A stretch of DNA of 64,000 bases from Bog-756 sp963828385 (GCA_963828385.1 CAWHEF010000002.1:62001-126000); one strand, 5' to 3'. Positions 10,298-20,371 are shown, counted from the stretch's first letter. Notes: generated by a model not told the origin, from the sequence alone. Program-made: numbers and translations.

Positions 10298-11134
10298 TCA
10301 ACTCTTGTCGGCGACAGCGAACCCGACGTGGCCGGACCCAGGGAGAATGGCTTCGATCGGGTCGCGCAGGTCGTCGATGTAGCCGAGGGAATAGGCACCG
10401 CGGTCGTAGCCCATCAATCGGAGGAGCCCCACCGGCAAGGTCTGTGCTATTTCACGCGGTGTGGCCAGGTACTGGTTCTCCTCCTGGCGAAGCCAGGCCA
10501 AGTTGTACGTGATGTTGAGGCCGATGCGGACCTCCTCTGTCCGATTTGCCCCGCCGCCGTGGTTCACGCTCCCGGAGTAGAACAACACCGAACCTCGCTG
10601 CATCTCGGCCGGCTCCGTGTCGTCGTGCGTGAAAGCTTGAGTGTCGCTGGCGGTGCTGCTGCCGAGGGCGATCCGGGTTGCGCCGTTCGCCTCAGTGAAG
10701 TCGGTGAGGGCCCAGATCGTGTTGCACTGGACCTCGTAGCCGGTCGGGAACGGGAAGAAGTCGAAGGCCCAGCGGTCCTTGTGGATGGCCTGGGCCGGCT
10801 GACCGGGCCCGATGGCTATCGCTTGAGTGAGGTGCAACTGGAAGTTGGTGGCATGAGCCAGGACCTCGCCGGTCGTCCCCAGCGCCAGCGGGTGCATCAC
10901 GAGCTGGCGAGCCGAGGGCGAGCGGGCAATCAGGGACCCCGTGCGCCGAGTGAGGAACCCGCCGAAATCATCAGTTCCGAGGGGTGTCGAAGCGAGATAC
11001 GGCCCGAGTTCGGCCTCGATGCTGTCCATCAGGTCGGAGGACGCCACGCGATCCACCACGACGGCACCTTCCTCCTTGACAACCTTGGCGACAACCGCGG
11101 CGGTGGTGTCGGGGAGAAGATGGTTGACGGGCAC
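10298..11134 (-). CDS. Phytanoyl-CoA dioxygenase (PhyH) family protein
   Basis: This 278-residue protein has the fold of Fe(II)/2-oxoglutarate oxygenases. The metal triad is visible as HKD (in AIHKDRWAFD) and the distal histidine in GSVNHGGG; RIGLNITYN carries the probable 2-oxoglutarate arginine. Members hydroxylate small molecules or acyl chains, and the substrate cannot be read from the sequence. GTG 11134 follows the ribosome site gaggtg. It is divergent from the MarR gene across about 250 bases, so that regulator may control it. It lies just inside the tRNA-Thr end of the putative island. Confidence 0.8.
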   Translation of the reverse strand: MPVNHLLPDTTAAVVAKVVKEEGAVVVDRVASSDLMDSIEAELGPYLASTPLGTDDFGGFLTRRTGSLIARSPSARQLVMHPLALGTTGEVLAHATNFQLHLTQAIAIGPGQPAQAIHKDRWAFDFFPFPTGYEVQCNTIWALTDFTEANGATRIALGSSTASDTQAFTHDDTEPAEMQRGSVLFYSGSVNHGGGANRTEEVRIGLNITYNLAWLRQEENQYLATPREIAQTLPVGLLRLMGYDRGAYSLGYIDDLRDPIEAILPGSGHVGFAVADKS

Positions 11135-11365
11135 AGGACTTCACCTCATTTCTGATCGCTTCTCACACAACGCTAGGGCCTGTTGCGGGTACCCTTCGTT
11201 TTGACTTCGGCGTAGCGAGAAAGCGGCGATGACCTGGGTGTCCACGGTCTCGACCGGTGTGGGCTTGCGAGGCCGTTTCAGGCGGTGGGTCAACACGACG
11301 CCAGCGATGACCGGGGTCACGATTCTGTAGACGGATGCAACCTCTGCCGGCGTGGTAGAGCGACC

Positions 11366-11394
11366 GCATTATGCAATGATATCCCTATGCATGA
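11366..11394. promoter_or_regulatory. Candidate MarR operator
   Basis: The short dyad gcattatgc at 11366-11374 and a second palindrome, atgcat, at 11387-11392 flank the MarR start codon. Such AT-rich dyads near the gene's own start fit autoregulation. This is visual evidence only. Confidence 0.3.
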
Positions 11395-11887
11395 TGCGAG
11401 TCGCCCGGCAGTTTCCGCCGGGGTTCGCTCGAGTTCCCAGGATGTGGTGGAGGCTGTCGTCGGAGCCAGTCGTGCGCTTGTCGGGGTGGCAGCCCGTTCG
11501 CTGGCCGGGTTGGAGGAGGAGGTAACCCTCACCCAGTACCGGACGCTGGTGCTGCTGTGTTCGCGCGGGCCGCAGCGGGTGGCCGACCTCGCCCAGGCCA
11601 TGGCGGTGAACCCCTCGACGGCGACGCGGATGTGCGATCGCCTGGTGACCAAGCGTCTCGCCCGCCGCCACCGCGCGGCGCGGGACCGGCGCAGCGTCCG
11701 CGTCGGCGCGACCGAGACGGGCCGGGCGCTCGTCGACGAGATCTCGGAGCGGCGCCGACAGGAAATCCGCAGGATCGTGACCGCGATGCCGGCCGAGACC
11801 CGGGAACCGCTGGTGGAGGCGTTGCGAGCCTTCGCCAAGGCGGCCGGCGAGGTGCCCGACCAGAGCTGGGCAGCCGGATGGCGCTGA
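11387..11887 (+). CDS. MarR-family transcriptional regulator
   Basis: This 166-residue winged-helix protein has the recognition region RVADLAQAMAVNPSTATRMC, and the wing is in ARRHRAARDRRSVRVGATETG. That is the usual MarR layout with dimerising terminal helices. The ATG at 11387 is preferred over upstream in-frame codons because similarity starts only after it. Dyad elements (gcattatgc and atgcat) lie at or just before the start and could be its own operator. The divergent PhyH gene is the natural target. Effectors are unknown. Confidence 0.8.
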   Translation: MHDASRPAVSAGVRSSSQDVVEAVVGASRALVGVAARSLAGLEEEVTLTQYRTLVLLCSRGPQRVADLAQAMAVNPSTATRMCDRLVTKRLARRHRAARDRRSVRVGATETGRALVDEISERRRQEIRRIVTAMPAETREPLVEALRAFAKAAGEVPDQSWAAGWR

Positions 11888-12317
11888 TGCCGGCGGCCTG
11901 CCCTTCGCCACCCCTCGACTGGGGCCGGGACGGGGACAGTCGGCTCGGCATCGAGGCGGTCGTGGCCGGCGTCGAGCGCCGAGGTCCTTGCACGAGCGCA
12001 GTCCGCATCCACGGTGACGCCCGGGTCTCTCCGACCGATTACGTCCCGCTCGGAGCTCCGAGTCTGTTCGGCCGGCACAAGTTCTCGGCCACCTGCCGGG
12101 CGATCGGTGCTCGTCGGCCGTGACCTCGGACGAACCGGATCAGCGCGAGACCCCGCAGCGGCGGCGCTGGCACGTAGGTGGCCGGCGGCCGCGCCCTTGT
12201 GACCCTGGCGCTGCGCTCACCGACGGTGCCCTGTGCCAACCGGCAGATCCTGGCCCTGACCATGGCCGAAGCTTTCCCCGCGCCGCGAGTCTCCTCCAGA
12301 GGGTGGGAGGAGACTTC
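11888..12317. other. Gene-free stretch before the ClC channel
   Basis: These 430 bases contain no open frame with recognisable protein character. The frames that are open read as arginine/proline-rich shadow sequence. The last bases hold the strong ribosome site gggaggag for the channel gene. A promoter is expected here but no clear box is visible. Confidence 0.5.
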
Positions 12318-14399
12318 ATGGCGGTTACGGCTCGCCGGTTTCGTGCCGCGGCGGTGAGGTCCGGCTCGTTCATCGAGCGATCGTCGTATCTTCGCAAGTG
12401 GCTCCTGCTCGGAGCCGCCATCGGGGTCATCGCCGGCCTCGGGGCGGTGGTGTTCTACAGCGCGCTCGTCGCCGCCACTCACTTTTTCCTCGGCACGCTC
12501 GCCGGCTACCAGGTGCCGACCCCGGCCGGAGAGGGCGGTTTGGCGGGAAGCGGGCACTTCGTCCGGCCCTGGGCCATCCCCTTGGTCGTCGCCCTCGGAG
12601 GGCTGCTCTCGGGCGTCCTCGTCTTCTCCTTGGCACCCGAAGCCGAAGGCCACGGCACCGACGCAGCCATCGACGCCGTGCACAAGAACCCCCGAATGAT
12701 CCGGGCGCGTGCCGTGGTCGTGAAGATCGTCGCCTCAGCGCTCACGATTGGCTCGGGCGGCTCAGGCGGGCGTGAGGGCCCCACGGCGCAGATCTCGGCC
12801 GGCTTCGGATCATTGCTCGCCCGGGTGCTCGACCTGTCGCCCGAGGACGGCCGGGTCGGCGGTGTCGGTCGGGATCGGCTCGGGGATCGGGGCGATCTTC
12901 GGGGCGCCACTCGGCGGGGCAGTGCTGGCGGCCGACATCGTCTACCGGGACGACTTCGAGGTCGAGGCGCTCGTCCCGGGCCTGATCGCATCGATCATCG
13001 CCTACACCGTGTTCGGCCTGATCGAGACCTTCTCACCCTTGTTCGGGTACGTGGCCGCGGGGTACCAGTTCCGCCAGCCCGTCCAGCTGGCTTGGTTCGC
13101 CGTCATCGGGATCGTCTCGGGAGGCGTCGGCCTGCTCTACGCCCACGGCTTCTACGGTGTCGTGGACCTGACCCGCCGCCTCCCGGGGAGCCGCATGCTC
13201 AAGCCCGCGATCGGAGGCCTGCTCGTGGGCCTGCTGGCGCTCGAGCTGCCACAGGTGCTCGGCACCGGCTACGGCTGGGTCGAGAAGGCCTCGGACCATC
13301 CCTGGCGTCGATTCCGCTGTGGGTGGTGTTGCTCCTCCCGATCGCCAAGATCCTGGCCACCTCCCTCTCGATCGGGTCAGGGGGCTCGGGCGGCATCTTC
13401 GGGCCCGGGCATGGTGATCGGCGCGTTCACCGGAGCAGCGTTGTGGCGGCTGCTCGAACCGGTCGCGCCGGCGTGCCCCACGACCCGGCTGCCTTCGTGG
13501 TCGTGGGCATGATGGCCTGCTTCGGCGGGATAGCCCGGGCGCCGCTCGCCATCATGCTCATGGTGGCGGAAATGACGGGCTCGCTCACGCTGCTCGCACC
13601 GGCAATGGTTGCGGTCGGGCTGTCCTACCTCATCGTCCGGCGCAGCGACGCGACGATCTACCGCAGCCAGCTGAAGAACCGGGCCGAGTCGCCAGCGCAA
13701 CGCTTCCAATTCGGCCTCCCGATGCTCTCGGGGGTTGGTGTAGCGTGGGCCATGAGCCCACCTCGGGCGTTGCTGGACGAGCGTGTGACGGTCACGGGAG
13801 CACTCTCGCGGCTCGAAAGCGCGGGCGTGCCGGGAGCCCCGGTAGTCGACGGTCAAGGCCGGTTCATCGGGACCCTCGAGTACCGGGGTGCCTTGGAGGC
13901 CGTGGAACAGGGCAACGAGGCGAACATTGGGCGGCTGGCCGACCCGACCGCTCCTACCGTGCCGCTCGGGGCCAACCTCGATGTCGCACTCGATGCGCTC
14001 GCCGGCGTGAATGGCTGGGTCGCCGTTCTCGACACCGAGCGTCGAGTCCGGGGAATCCTGGCGACCAGCGACGTCGTGCAGGGCTACCGCAATGCGCTGG
14101 AAGCCAACATCGGGCACCTGTCGCGCGTGGCGGGGAAGGCCGTGGCCATTGAGGAGCGTCTCGGCGACAGTTCGCCGCTCGGCGAGCAGCCACTACACAA
14201 CCGAATCCTGCCCGATGGATGCGTCGTCGTCTCGGTCCTCCGTGCCAATACCCTCATGTTTCCCAATGGTGACACCGTGTTGCAGCCTGGCGACTTGGTG
14301 AGCGCTCTCGTCGTGACCGAGCAGGTGGAGTCTGTGCGACGCAAGCTTCGCGGCGACGATCCCGGTACGAAAGGGACGAACACGAAATCGGTCGGGTAA
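12318..14399 (+). CDS. ClC-family chloride channel/transporter with CBS and TrkA-C-like domains (several frame breaks)
   Basis: This is a membrane anion channel or Cl-/H+ exchanger. The selectivity motifs are present: GSGGSGGREGP, whose Glu is the gating residue, and the later GSGGSGGIFGPG. Two CBS repeats follow (from about MSPPRALLDERVTVTGALSRL), then a TrkA-C/RCK-C-like end (LMFPNGDTVLQPGDLVSAL). ATG 12318 has the ribosome site gggaggag. The frame breaks near 12850 (continuing as VGIGSGIGAIFGAPLGGAVL), returns near 13300 (LASIPLWVVLLLPIAK), then shifts out and back between about 13407 and 13480 (MVIGAFTGAALWRLL). Either the sequence has indel errors or the gene is decaying; it sits inside the tRNA-flanked interval. 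Confidence 0.85.
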   Translation: MAVTARRFRAAAVRSGSFIERSSYLRKWLLLGAAIGVIAGLGAVVFYSALVAATHFFLGTLAGYQVPTPAGEGGLAGSGHFVRPWAIPLVVALGGLLSGVLVFSLAPEAEGHGTDAAIDAVHKNPRMIRARAVVVKIVASALTIGSGGSGGREGPTAQISAGFGSLLARVLDLSPEDGRVGGVGRDRLGDRGDLRGATRRGSAGGRHRLPGRLRGRGARPGPDRIDHRLHRVRPDRDLLTLVRVRGRGVPVPPARPAGLVRRHRDRLGRRRPALRPRLLRCRGPDPPPPGEPHAQARDRRPARGPAGARAATGARHRLRLGREGLGPSLASIPLWVVLLLPIAKILATSLSIGSGGSGGIFGPGHGDRRVHRSSVVAAARTGRAGVPHDPAAFVVVGMMACFGGIARAPLAIMLMVAEMTGSLTLLAPAMVAVGLSYLIVRRSDATIYRSQLKNRAESPAQRFQFGLPMLSGVGVAWAMSPPRALLDERVTVTGALSRLESAGVPGAPVVDGQGRFIGTLEYRGALEAVEQGNEANIGRLADPTAPTVPLGANLDVALDALAGVNGWVAVLDTERRVRGILATSDVVQGYRNALEANIGHLSRVAGKAVAIEERLGDSSPLGEQPLHNRILPDGCVVVSVLRANTLMFPNGDTVLQPGDLVSALVVTEQVESVRRKLRGDDPGTKGTNTKSVG

Positions 14400-14518
14400 C
14401 ATGCGCCCCGGCTTGTCGGCACTCGAATGGGCCGTTGATGCTACAAGGCTGGGATCAAACGTTGAGTGCAACGGCACTTTCGGACAAGGCCGGACAACCC
14501 GGGGAGCACGTTTACCCG

Positions 14519-14563
14519 CTCGTAATGCGTCGGTCAGGAGTTCGATTGTCCTCCCAGGCTCCA
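14519..14563 (+). repeat. Displaced copy of the tRNA-Thr 3' part (att-like)
   Basis: This 45-base segment matches 10197-10241 of the tRNA-Thr gene at 43 of 45 positions, from the anticodon loop through the CCA. The two differences are a to c at 14531 and c to g at 14548; the second breaks a T-stem pair. The 5' half of a tRNA is absent, so it cannot make a tRNA. Integrases that use tRNA 3' ends leave exactly this kind of copy, making it a candidate attachment-site remnant. Confidence 0.8.
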
Positions 14564-14594
14564 GCCAGGTGATAGGCAGCCGACAGCCCAGACG

Positions 14595-16478
14595 TCAGGC
14601 CAGGGCGAGGTAGTCGAGATTGACCCCGCCTCTGATCGGGCGACTCGACACTGCAGACCACAAGGTTCGTGCCGGCCGCCATGGTCAGCGTCGACCGGCA
14701 CGGTCTGCCACGAGGTCCAGGCCGGCGTGCTCGGCACGTCGGAGCGTGGCCGTGCCGTGGACATCGCCGGTCTCCGGGTCGAGCGCCCGTACGGTCAGCG
14801 TCGACGGGCTGCCGGTGGCGTTGGCGACGCGGCACAGGACTCGCCGACTGCCGGCGCTGAGGCACCGAGATGGCCACGGCCACGCTGCTCCCTTCGGTAT
14901 CGAGGCCGGTGACGTAGCCCATGCCTTCGTGGCCGGCGAAGGTGTTCTCGAACCGGGCCGATCCTGCCCAAGCCCCGACCTCGGCCTGGAAGTGGGCAGG
15001 ACCTTGCGGCCTGACCGACAGGAGGACCGAGGCGTGGGGCGCCGAGGGCCACCTCGATAGCTGGTCATCGACCCCAGGTCCTCGTGGGCCCAAAGGTCGC
15101 GAACCGCAGCCGGACCGGTGAAGCCGAGGACGGCGGCGAAGTCGATCGACTTGGTTCACGGTGCCCGGCCCGTCTTGCCGGTTGAACAGGGCGACCGCCC
15201 AGCTTCCGTCGGGCAGTTGGCCGATCCAGCGCTCGGGGTCCCGGCTCGAGGGGTCGTACTCGAATCCGTGGCTGTTGTTGAAGACGGGTTTGCCGACCAG
15301 TCCGGCCTTCCGCAGGGCCAGCACCTCCCGGTTCTGGAAGATGTGGCGCGTTGTCGCCGATGGTGTCGACGTGGTCGGTGATGGCGATCGGCGGCTCCGG
15401 CCATGGTGAAGAGGTTGATGGCGCTCTGGCGCTCGCTCGTCGTTGGCAAACGTCTGCATGATCAACGGATCGCCGTCGAGGATCATCTGCCCCCGACCGG
15501 AGATGTCGGCGAAACCGGTGAACCCGAGGAACGGGTTGTTCCATTGGGACCACTCGGGCTGCCAGGTCTGGCGGCCCTCACTCAGGTTGTACCAGGTGCC
15601 GAAGCTGACGTCGTTGTCGATCCGGACCAGGTCGCCGTACTGGCGTTCCCCGGACCCGTGGTCGAACAGGTTGGGCATTACGAGGCTCAGCTGCATGTCG
15701 CCCGCCGCCTCCCGCATCCACTCGAGCGCCCGCAGGTAGGAGTCTCGGCCGTGGGCCACCCCCACCGTGCCCTCGCTCTGGTCGAACCCGGTCTCGTACC
15801 AGGCCAGGAAGTCGATCCGGAGGAACACCGCACCGAGCTCGCGGAAATAGGCGACGTAGCCCTTCACGTACTCCTCGGCCCCGTCGCGGGTGGTGTCCAC
15901 CCACTGCAGGAGCCCGCCGCCGTCGAAGTAGTCGCCGGGGTTGACGATGTCGGCCACCTTGACGTCGGGCCGGCCGACGACGGTCACGGACGGGTTCGTG
16001 ACCGCCGACCGGGTCGCCCACAGGGGGTTGTAGTAGACGCCGAGCTCGCAGACCCTTGGCCTTCAGGTAGTTGGCCCACCAGGCCCAGTCGTGCTCCCAG
16101 TCGTCGGCCTGGCTGACGATGTAGCCGTGCGGAGTGATCCGTTGCGTGTTGTCGATCCACCCGTCGGTGCACACCATCGTGTAGCCGTAGTCACGGAAGG
16201 TCGTCCGCCACCCAGTCGACGTTGGTCTTCCACACGTCCTCGGGGATGAGGGTGTTCGTGACGTTCTCGTAGCCGTAGGTGCTCCAGTAGAGCGGGCCGG
16301 CTCCACCTGGCCGGAACGCGGGCGAGCTCGGGAGTGCTTGTCCGGACGCGACTGCAGAGGATCCGGCGCCAATGGAGGTCGTCGCGGCCCCTGCAGCCTT
16401 GACGCCGGTCGACGACCCCGCCAAGCCAACGAGTGCGCCGCCGCCGGCCCCCTTCAACAGCTCGCGTCGTGTCGGCAT
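14595..16478 (-). pseudogene. Tat-exported alpha-galactosidase-like glycoside hydrolase with CBM35-like domain (multiple frame breaks)
   Basis: The product starts MPTRRELLKGAGGGALVG, a twin-arginine signal, with ribosome site gggagga before ATG 16478. The catalytic part resembles clan GH-D (GH27/36): LYWSTYGYENV, CTDGWIDN, VFLRIDFLAWYE (probable nucleophile region) and VRIDNDVSFGTWYN. A beta-sandwich domain in the C-terminal part (FQAEVGAWAGSARFENTFAG) looks like CBM35. Similarity jumps frame at about 16190, 16050, 15390, 15150, 14900 and 14680, and the restored frame ends GGVNLDYLALA at 14595-14597. With so many breaks it may be a real pseudogene, though neighbours also show indel-type errors. 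The likely role is hydrolysis of alpha-galactosides outside the cell. Confidence 0.6.
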
Positions 16479-16725
16479 CCGAACGCATCCTCCCGTCCCG
16501 AACCCTCGGGAAACAAACACCGTAGCCGGGGCTTTCCATGACGGTGGCGGGCCGCTGACGGTGTAAACGCTGGCGATATCGGAGGTCAAGCACCCGACGG
16601 CCGCCGGCTAGGCGGTATGGGAGCGCTTCGCCAACCGCCATGATTCCGGGCTTGGCCGGGCCATTTCCCATCATTTGATTTGGGGTGTTGAATATCACCG
16701 ACGGCGCCTGACGACAAGGGGCACA

Positions 16726-17469
16726 TTGAGACGACACGTGCTGGGAGGAGTTGTGAGTATCCCCCTGGTCGTAGCTGCGCTCAGTTCGGTATCGATGTCA
16801 GCACAAGCATCGGCCGCGGCGATGACACCCGGGCCGCCCACCGATGTTCATGCGACCGCCATTGAGGGCGTTCCCGGAGTAACCGTCTCGTGGGGAGCGC
16901 CCGTCTCCGATGGTGGTGCTCCAATTCTCTACTACGTGGCGTCCAACTACAGCGGGAACTCCCGCTGTGTTTCGCTGGACCCAGGACCTGGTACCTGCCA
17001 CATCGACGGTCTCAGCGTCGGCAGCGTCAGGCCCTCAATCCGGGTACGGGCGCTCAATGCGAACGGTCCTGGTCCGGTCGTGGTTACATTCCCTGTGGTC
17101 ACTCCGGACGGTCCGGCCAATGGTGGTACCTCGACGTCGGCGGCGTCGTCGGGGACCAGCCAGACTGGTCTGAGCCAAACTCCCTCCTCCTCTGGCACGG
17201 CGAGCTCCGCTTCGGGCGTCGGTACTCCAGCGGGGCTCGCTTCTACAGGCGCTGACGTGCAGGTGCTGTTCGTCTTGGGCATGAGCCTCGTCCTTGGTGG
17301 ATCGCTCATCCTTAGCCCGCTCGGGCGTCGTCGACGTGTTGTCCACCCGATCACATCTCCTGCGCACTCGGCCGTCGGAGTGCTTGCAGCCGACGCCGCC
17401 GAGCCCGCGTGGGCCATGTCGAAGGTGGCGTCGTCACCCGTGGCCGACGGTCGTCGCCGGACAGCGTGA
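16726..17469 (+). CDS. Secreted fibronectin type III domain protein with LASTG sorting-like signal
   Basis: The protein (about 247 residues from TTG 16726) has a signal peptide MRRHVLGGVVSIPLVVAALS ending near SAQASA. One fibronectin type III module follows (PGPPTDVHATAIEGVPGVTV), then a Ser/Thr/Gly-rich spacer. LASTG, a hydrophobic segment and RRRR come next, as in LPXTG-type cell-wall sorting signals. A tail of about 55 residues after the arginines is longer than usual, so membrane anchoring without sortase is also possible. TTG 16726 follows aagggg; GTG 16753 (after gggagg) is an alternative but would remove the basic n-region. The function is unknown, probably surface adhesion or structure. 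Confidence 0.65.
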   Translation: MRRHVLGGVVSIPLVVAALSSVSMSAQASAAAMTPGPPTDVHATAIEGVPGVTVSWGAPVSDGGAPILYYVASNYSGNSRCVSLDPGPGTCHIDGLSVGSVRPSIRVRALNANGPGPVVVTFPVVTPDGPANGGTSTSAASSGTSQTGLSQTPSSSGTASSASGVGTPAGLASTGADVQVLFVLGMSLVLGGSLILSPLGRRRRVVHPITSPAHSAVGVLAADAAEPAWAMSKVASSPVADGRRRTA

Positions 17470-17525
17470 TGGCGCTCGGGACCGGCCGAGCGACAGCCTG
17501 GTGTTTTCGGGCACCATGATGGGGC

Positions 17526-18104
17526 ATGGACGGACCGCCTCCAGCAGGTCTGGTGCTTACCCCTGGAGCCAGCGCTCGGCGTGACCATCCCGGGTTGGTG
17601 GCCATCGACAGCGCAGTGACACGGCTGGGCATCGTCGTCGAGCGAATCGAGTTTCCTGCGCAGGCCGCCGGGAGACGCCGGCCGGACCCGCCTGAGGTGT
17701 GCATCCGAACGGTGACCCGGGCCACGTCCGAGCTCAGCGAGCTACTCGGCGTCGTGGCCGGGAGTGTGGCCGTCGGGGGCCGGTCCATGGGAGGGCGGAT
17801 GTGCTCGATGGCGGTGAGCGGTGGCCTGGATGCCGCCGCCCTGGTGCTGATCAGTTATCCGCTGCATCCGCCCGGCCGCCCTGACCGCCTCCGGACCGCA
17901 CACTTCCCCGAACTGGACCTGCCCTGCCTGTTCGTCTCCGGCCGCCGGGACGCCTTTGCCACCCCGGCGGAACTCGAACGGGAGACGGCGGCAATCTCGG
18001 GATCCGTGACGGTGGACTTCGTAGACGGGGACCACTCGCTCCGGAAGCGGGAGGCCGAAGTGGCCGACATCGTGGCGCGTTGGCTTGGGGGAGCACCTGG
18101 ATGA
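17526..18104 (+). CDS. Small alpha/beta hydrolase (KANL3/Tex30-like)
   Basis: This 192-residue protein has the nucleophile elbow GRSMGG (Ser), an acidic residue in VSGRRDAFATP and the histidine in VDGDHSL, which completes a serine-hydrolase triad. The compact cap-less fold matches the predicted hydrolase family COG3571. The start is ATG 17526. The substrate is unknown; esterase or dienelactone-hydrolase-like activity is the cautious reading. It is not obviously in an operon with its neighbours. Confidence 0.7.
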   Translation: MDGPPPAGLVLTPGASARRDHPGLVAIDSAVTRLGIVVERIEFPAQAAGRRRPDPPEVCIRTVTRATSELSELLGVVAGSVAVGGRSMGGRMCSMAVSGGLDAAALVLISYPLHPPGRPDRLRTAHFPELDLPCLFVSGRRDAFATPAELERETAAISGSVTVDFVDGDHSLRKREAEVADIVARWLGGAPG

Positions 18105-18244
18105 GGTCCCACGCGAAGCAGAAGGCGGCAAGCGGGACCCTGCGATGGTCGCCCTTGAAGGTGGATTACCTTCGCAGGGCTGTCACATCCGACCGCTGCG
18201 ATGAGTCATAAGGGTGAAACGACAAGAACCGCAAGGAGATCCTC

Positions 18245-18718
18245 ATGGAACCACGTCTCAACGTCTTCGACACCGCTGTGGTGCCGAAGTTCTCCAAGTA
18301 CATCAACTCGGCCGGCAAAGTCATATCCGACTCGACGCTGCCGTCGGCGACTCAAGAGCTGGTGAAGATCCGGGCCAGTCAGATCAATGGCTGTGGTGCC
18401 TGCACAGACATGCACACCAAGGAGGCCGCCCATGCCGGGGAGACCTCGGTCCGGCTCAACCTCGTCGCCGCTTGGCGCGAGGCGACAGTCTTCACCGATG
18501 CCGAGAGGGCCGCACTCGAGCTCAGCGAACAGGGCACACGCATCGCCGATGCCGCCGGTGGGGTCGATGACGACGCCTGGGCGAACGCGGCCAAGCACTA
18601 TGACGACGACCAGCTTGCCGCTCTGGTCTCCCTCATCGCGCTCATCAACATGTACAACCGTCTGAACGTCATCACCCAGCAGCCGGCCGGTGACTACCAG
18701 CCCGGCCAGTGGGGATGA
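18245..18718 (+). CDS. Carboxymuconolactone decarboxylase / AhpD-like alkylhydroperoxidase family protein
   Basis: This 157-residue all-helical protein has the redox motif CGACTDMH (Cys-x2-Cys-x3-His) of AhpD-type alkylhydroperoxidases. This suggests peroxide reduction through a thiol relay rather than lactone decarboxylation. The ribosome site aaggaga precedes ATG 18245. It stands alone; the next gene is convergent. The 276 bases that follow contain no recognisable gene. Confidence 0.82.
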   Translation: MEPRLNVFDTAVVPKFSKYINSAGKVISDSTLPSATQELVKIRASQINGCGACTDMHTKEAAHAGETSVRLNLVAAWREATVFTDAERAALELSEQGTRIADAAGGVDDDAWANAAKHYDDDQLAALVSLIALINMYNRLNVITQQPAGDYQPGQWG

Positions 18719-18994
18719 GCACTGATCCTCGTCAGGCCGATGGCACGGACTTCCAAAGTCCAGGACAGCCTGACCTGTCACGAGCCTCCATGTTCCAGCC
18801 CAGCTGCCCCAGTGCCGGCGCTGCGGGATACAAGCCAAACGGCGGGACATTTGGCGATGGCATCGCGTCCGTCTGCTCCGCTCGGGTACGGATGTATCGA
18901 GCTGGCCGGATCTGGGACGTACGCAACGCTCGGGGTGTTCGTGCCGGAGGCTCGGGCCCGGGAATGGGAATTGCGATCCTGGTCCAGCCCATTC

Positions 18995-20371
18995 TCATAC
19001 GCGTTCCTCGGAGCCTCGGCGCGCCTCGGCGAACCGCTCCAGCGCACCCGCCGTTCGGTTGCGTGATCAACCACCACGCCGGAGGAGGGATCCACACCTG
19101 GCCCGGCATCCAGGTAGCGGCTGACGAACAGACCGGCCGGATCGAAGCGTTCCTGCTGCCGCACTGGGTTGAGCACTCGGTGGAACGGGGCGGCGTCGGT
19201 CCCCGTACCGGCCACCCATTGCCAACCATGTTGATTTGAGGCCAGGTCGCCGTCGACGAGATGCCACATGAACCACCGGGCCCCGAGCCGCCAGTCGATG
19301 TGGAGGTCCTTCACCAAGAAGCTGGCCGTGACCATTCTCACCCGGTTGTGCATCCAGCCCTCTGCCAGCAGCTGGCGCATGCCGGCATCGACCAGGGGGT
19401 AGCCGGTCGTCCCCGTCGCCCAGGCCGCGAACCTCTCCCGTGCCTTTTCGCCTGAGTCCCAGTGGAGCCTGGCCCCGACATCCAAGAGCGGCGCCCGTGC
19501 CGAGTCGGGGTGGTGCCAGAGCACGTCCGCATAGAACTCTCGCCAGGCAAGCTCTGTCCGCATGCGCTCGTCCCCAGCGCCCGTGCCGAGGAGCGCAGGA
19601 CGCTGCGCGGGTGCAGGCAGCCGAAGCGCAGATAGGGCGAAAGGCCTGAGGTGGCCGCCCTGGCCGGGAGGTCGCGGTCACGGTCGTAGCCGGCGACTGG
19701 TCCGGCAACGAAGCGTTCGAGCCGGTCCCAGGCTGCCTCGGCCCCGGCGTCGGGAAGCGCCGCGGCGGGGCCGAGAGGAAGACCCTCCCACCAGTCAGGT
19801 AGCCCGTGGGAACCGGCGTTGCCAAGCCTGACTCCAAATCGGCGGCGTCCTTGTCATCTGGAAGGCACCGGTACCGCACGTCCGGAGGGAGACTCGGAGT
19901 TGGCCATCCATGCGTTTCCCACGCCCGCTTGAACGGGGCGAACACCTTGAACGGTGTGGCGTCCCTGCTTTGCAAGCGGCCCGGTGCGACGGCGTAGTTG
20001 GAGTCGACCGCCGCCAGCCGACGACCGTCAGCCGACAGGCTCCGCGCTACCAGCGCGTCGCGGACGGCGCCGTGGGGACAGAAGTCCGCCGTCGCGGTCA
20101 CCACGGTGGCATCGAACTCGGCGGCGACGGCGGGGACGATGCGGGCCGGATCGCCCAGCCGGAGGACCAGGGCGCCCCCGAGCTCGGTGTCGAGGGCGGC
20201 CAGGGCAGCAGCCAGGAAGCGCCGCCGGTTGGGCCCGGCCGGCTCGAGGAGGGCGGGATCAGCGACGAAGAGGGCGACGACGCCATCGGGGCCGGCCTCG
20301 GCCGCAGCCCGCAAGGCAGGCAGATCATCGAGGCGCAGGTCCCGCCGGTACCAGTGCACGGCGCGCTCCAT
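18995..20371 (-). CDS. phr: Deoxyribodipyrimidine photolyase (frame breaks)
   Basis: This cryptochrome/photolyase-family flavoprotein repairs UV pyrimidine dimers with light. The N-terminal antenna domain begins HWYRRDLRLDDLPAL. The FAD domain contains SPYLRFGCLHPRS, ELAWREFYADVLWHHP, GWMHNRVRMVTASFLVKDL and NQHGWQWVAGTGTDAAPF. Similarity moves frame near 19830, 19565 and 19040; the restored C-terminus is ALERFAEARRGSEERV with TGA at 18995-18997. ATG 20371 overlaps the stop of the preceding gene (ATGA), so it is the last gene of the leftward light operon. The restored length, about 459 residues, is normal. Confidence 0.85.

Noticed and set aside
14519..14563. A second tRNA-Thr gene
   Set aside because: Only the part from the anticodon loop to CCA is present; there is no 5' acceptor or D arm and the T stem has a mismatch.
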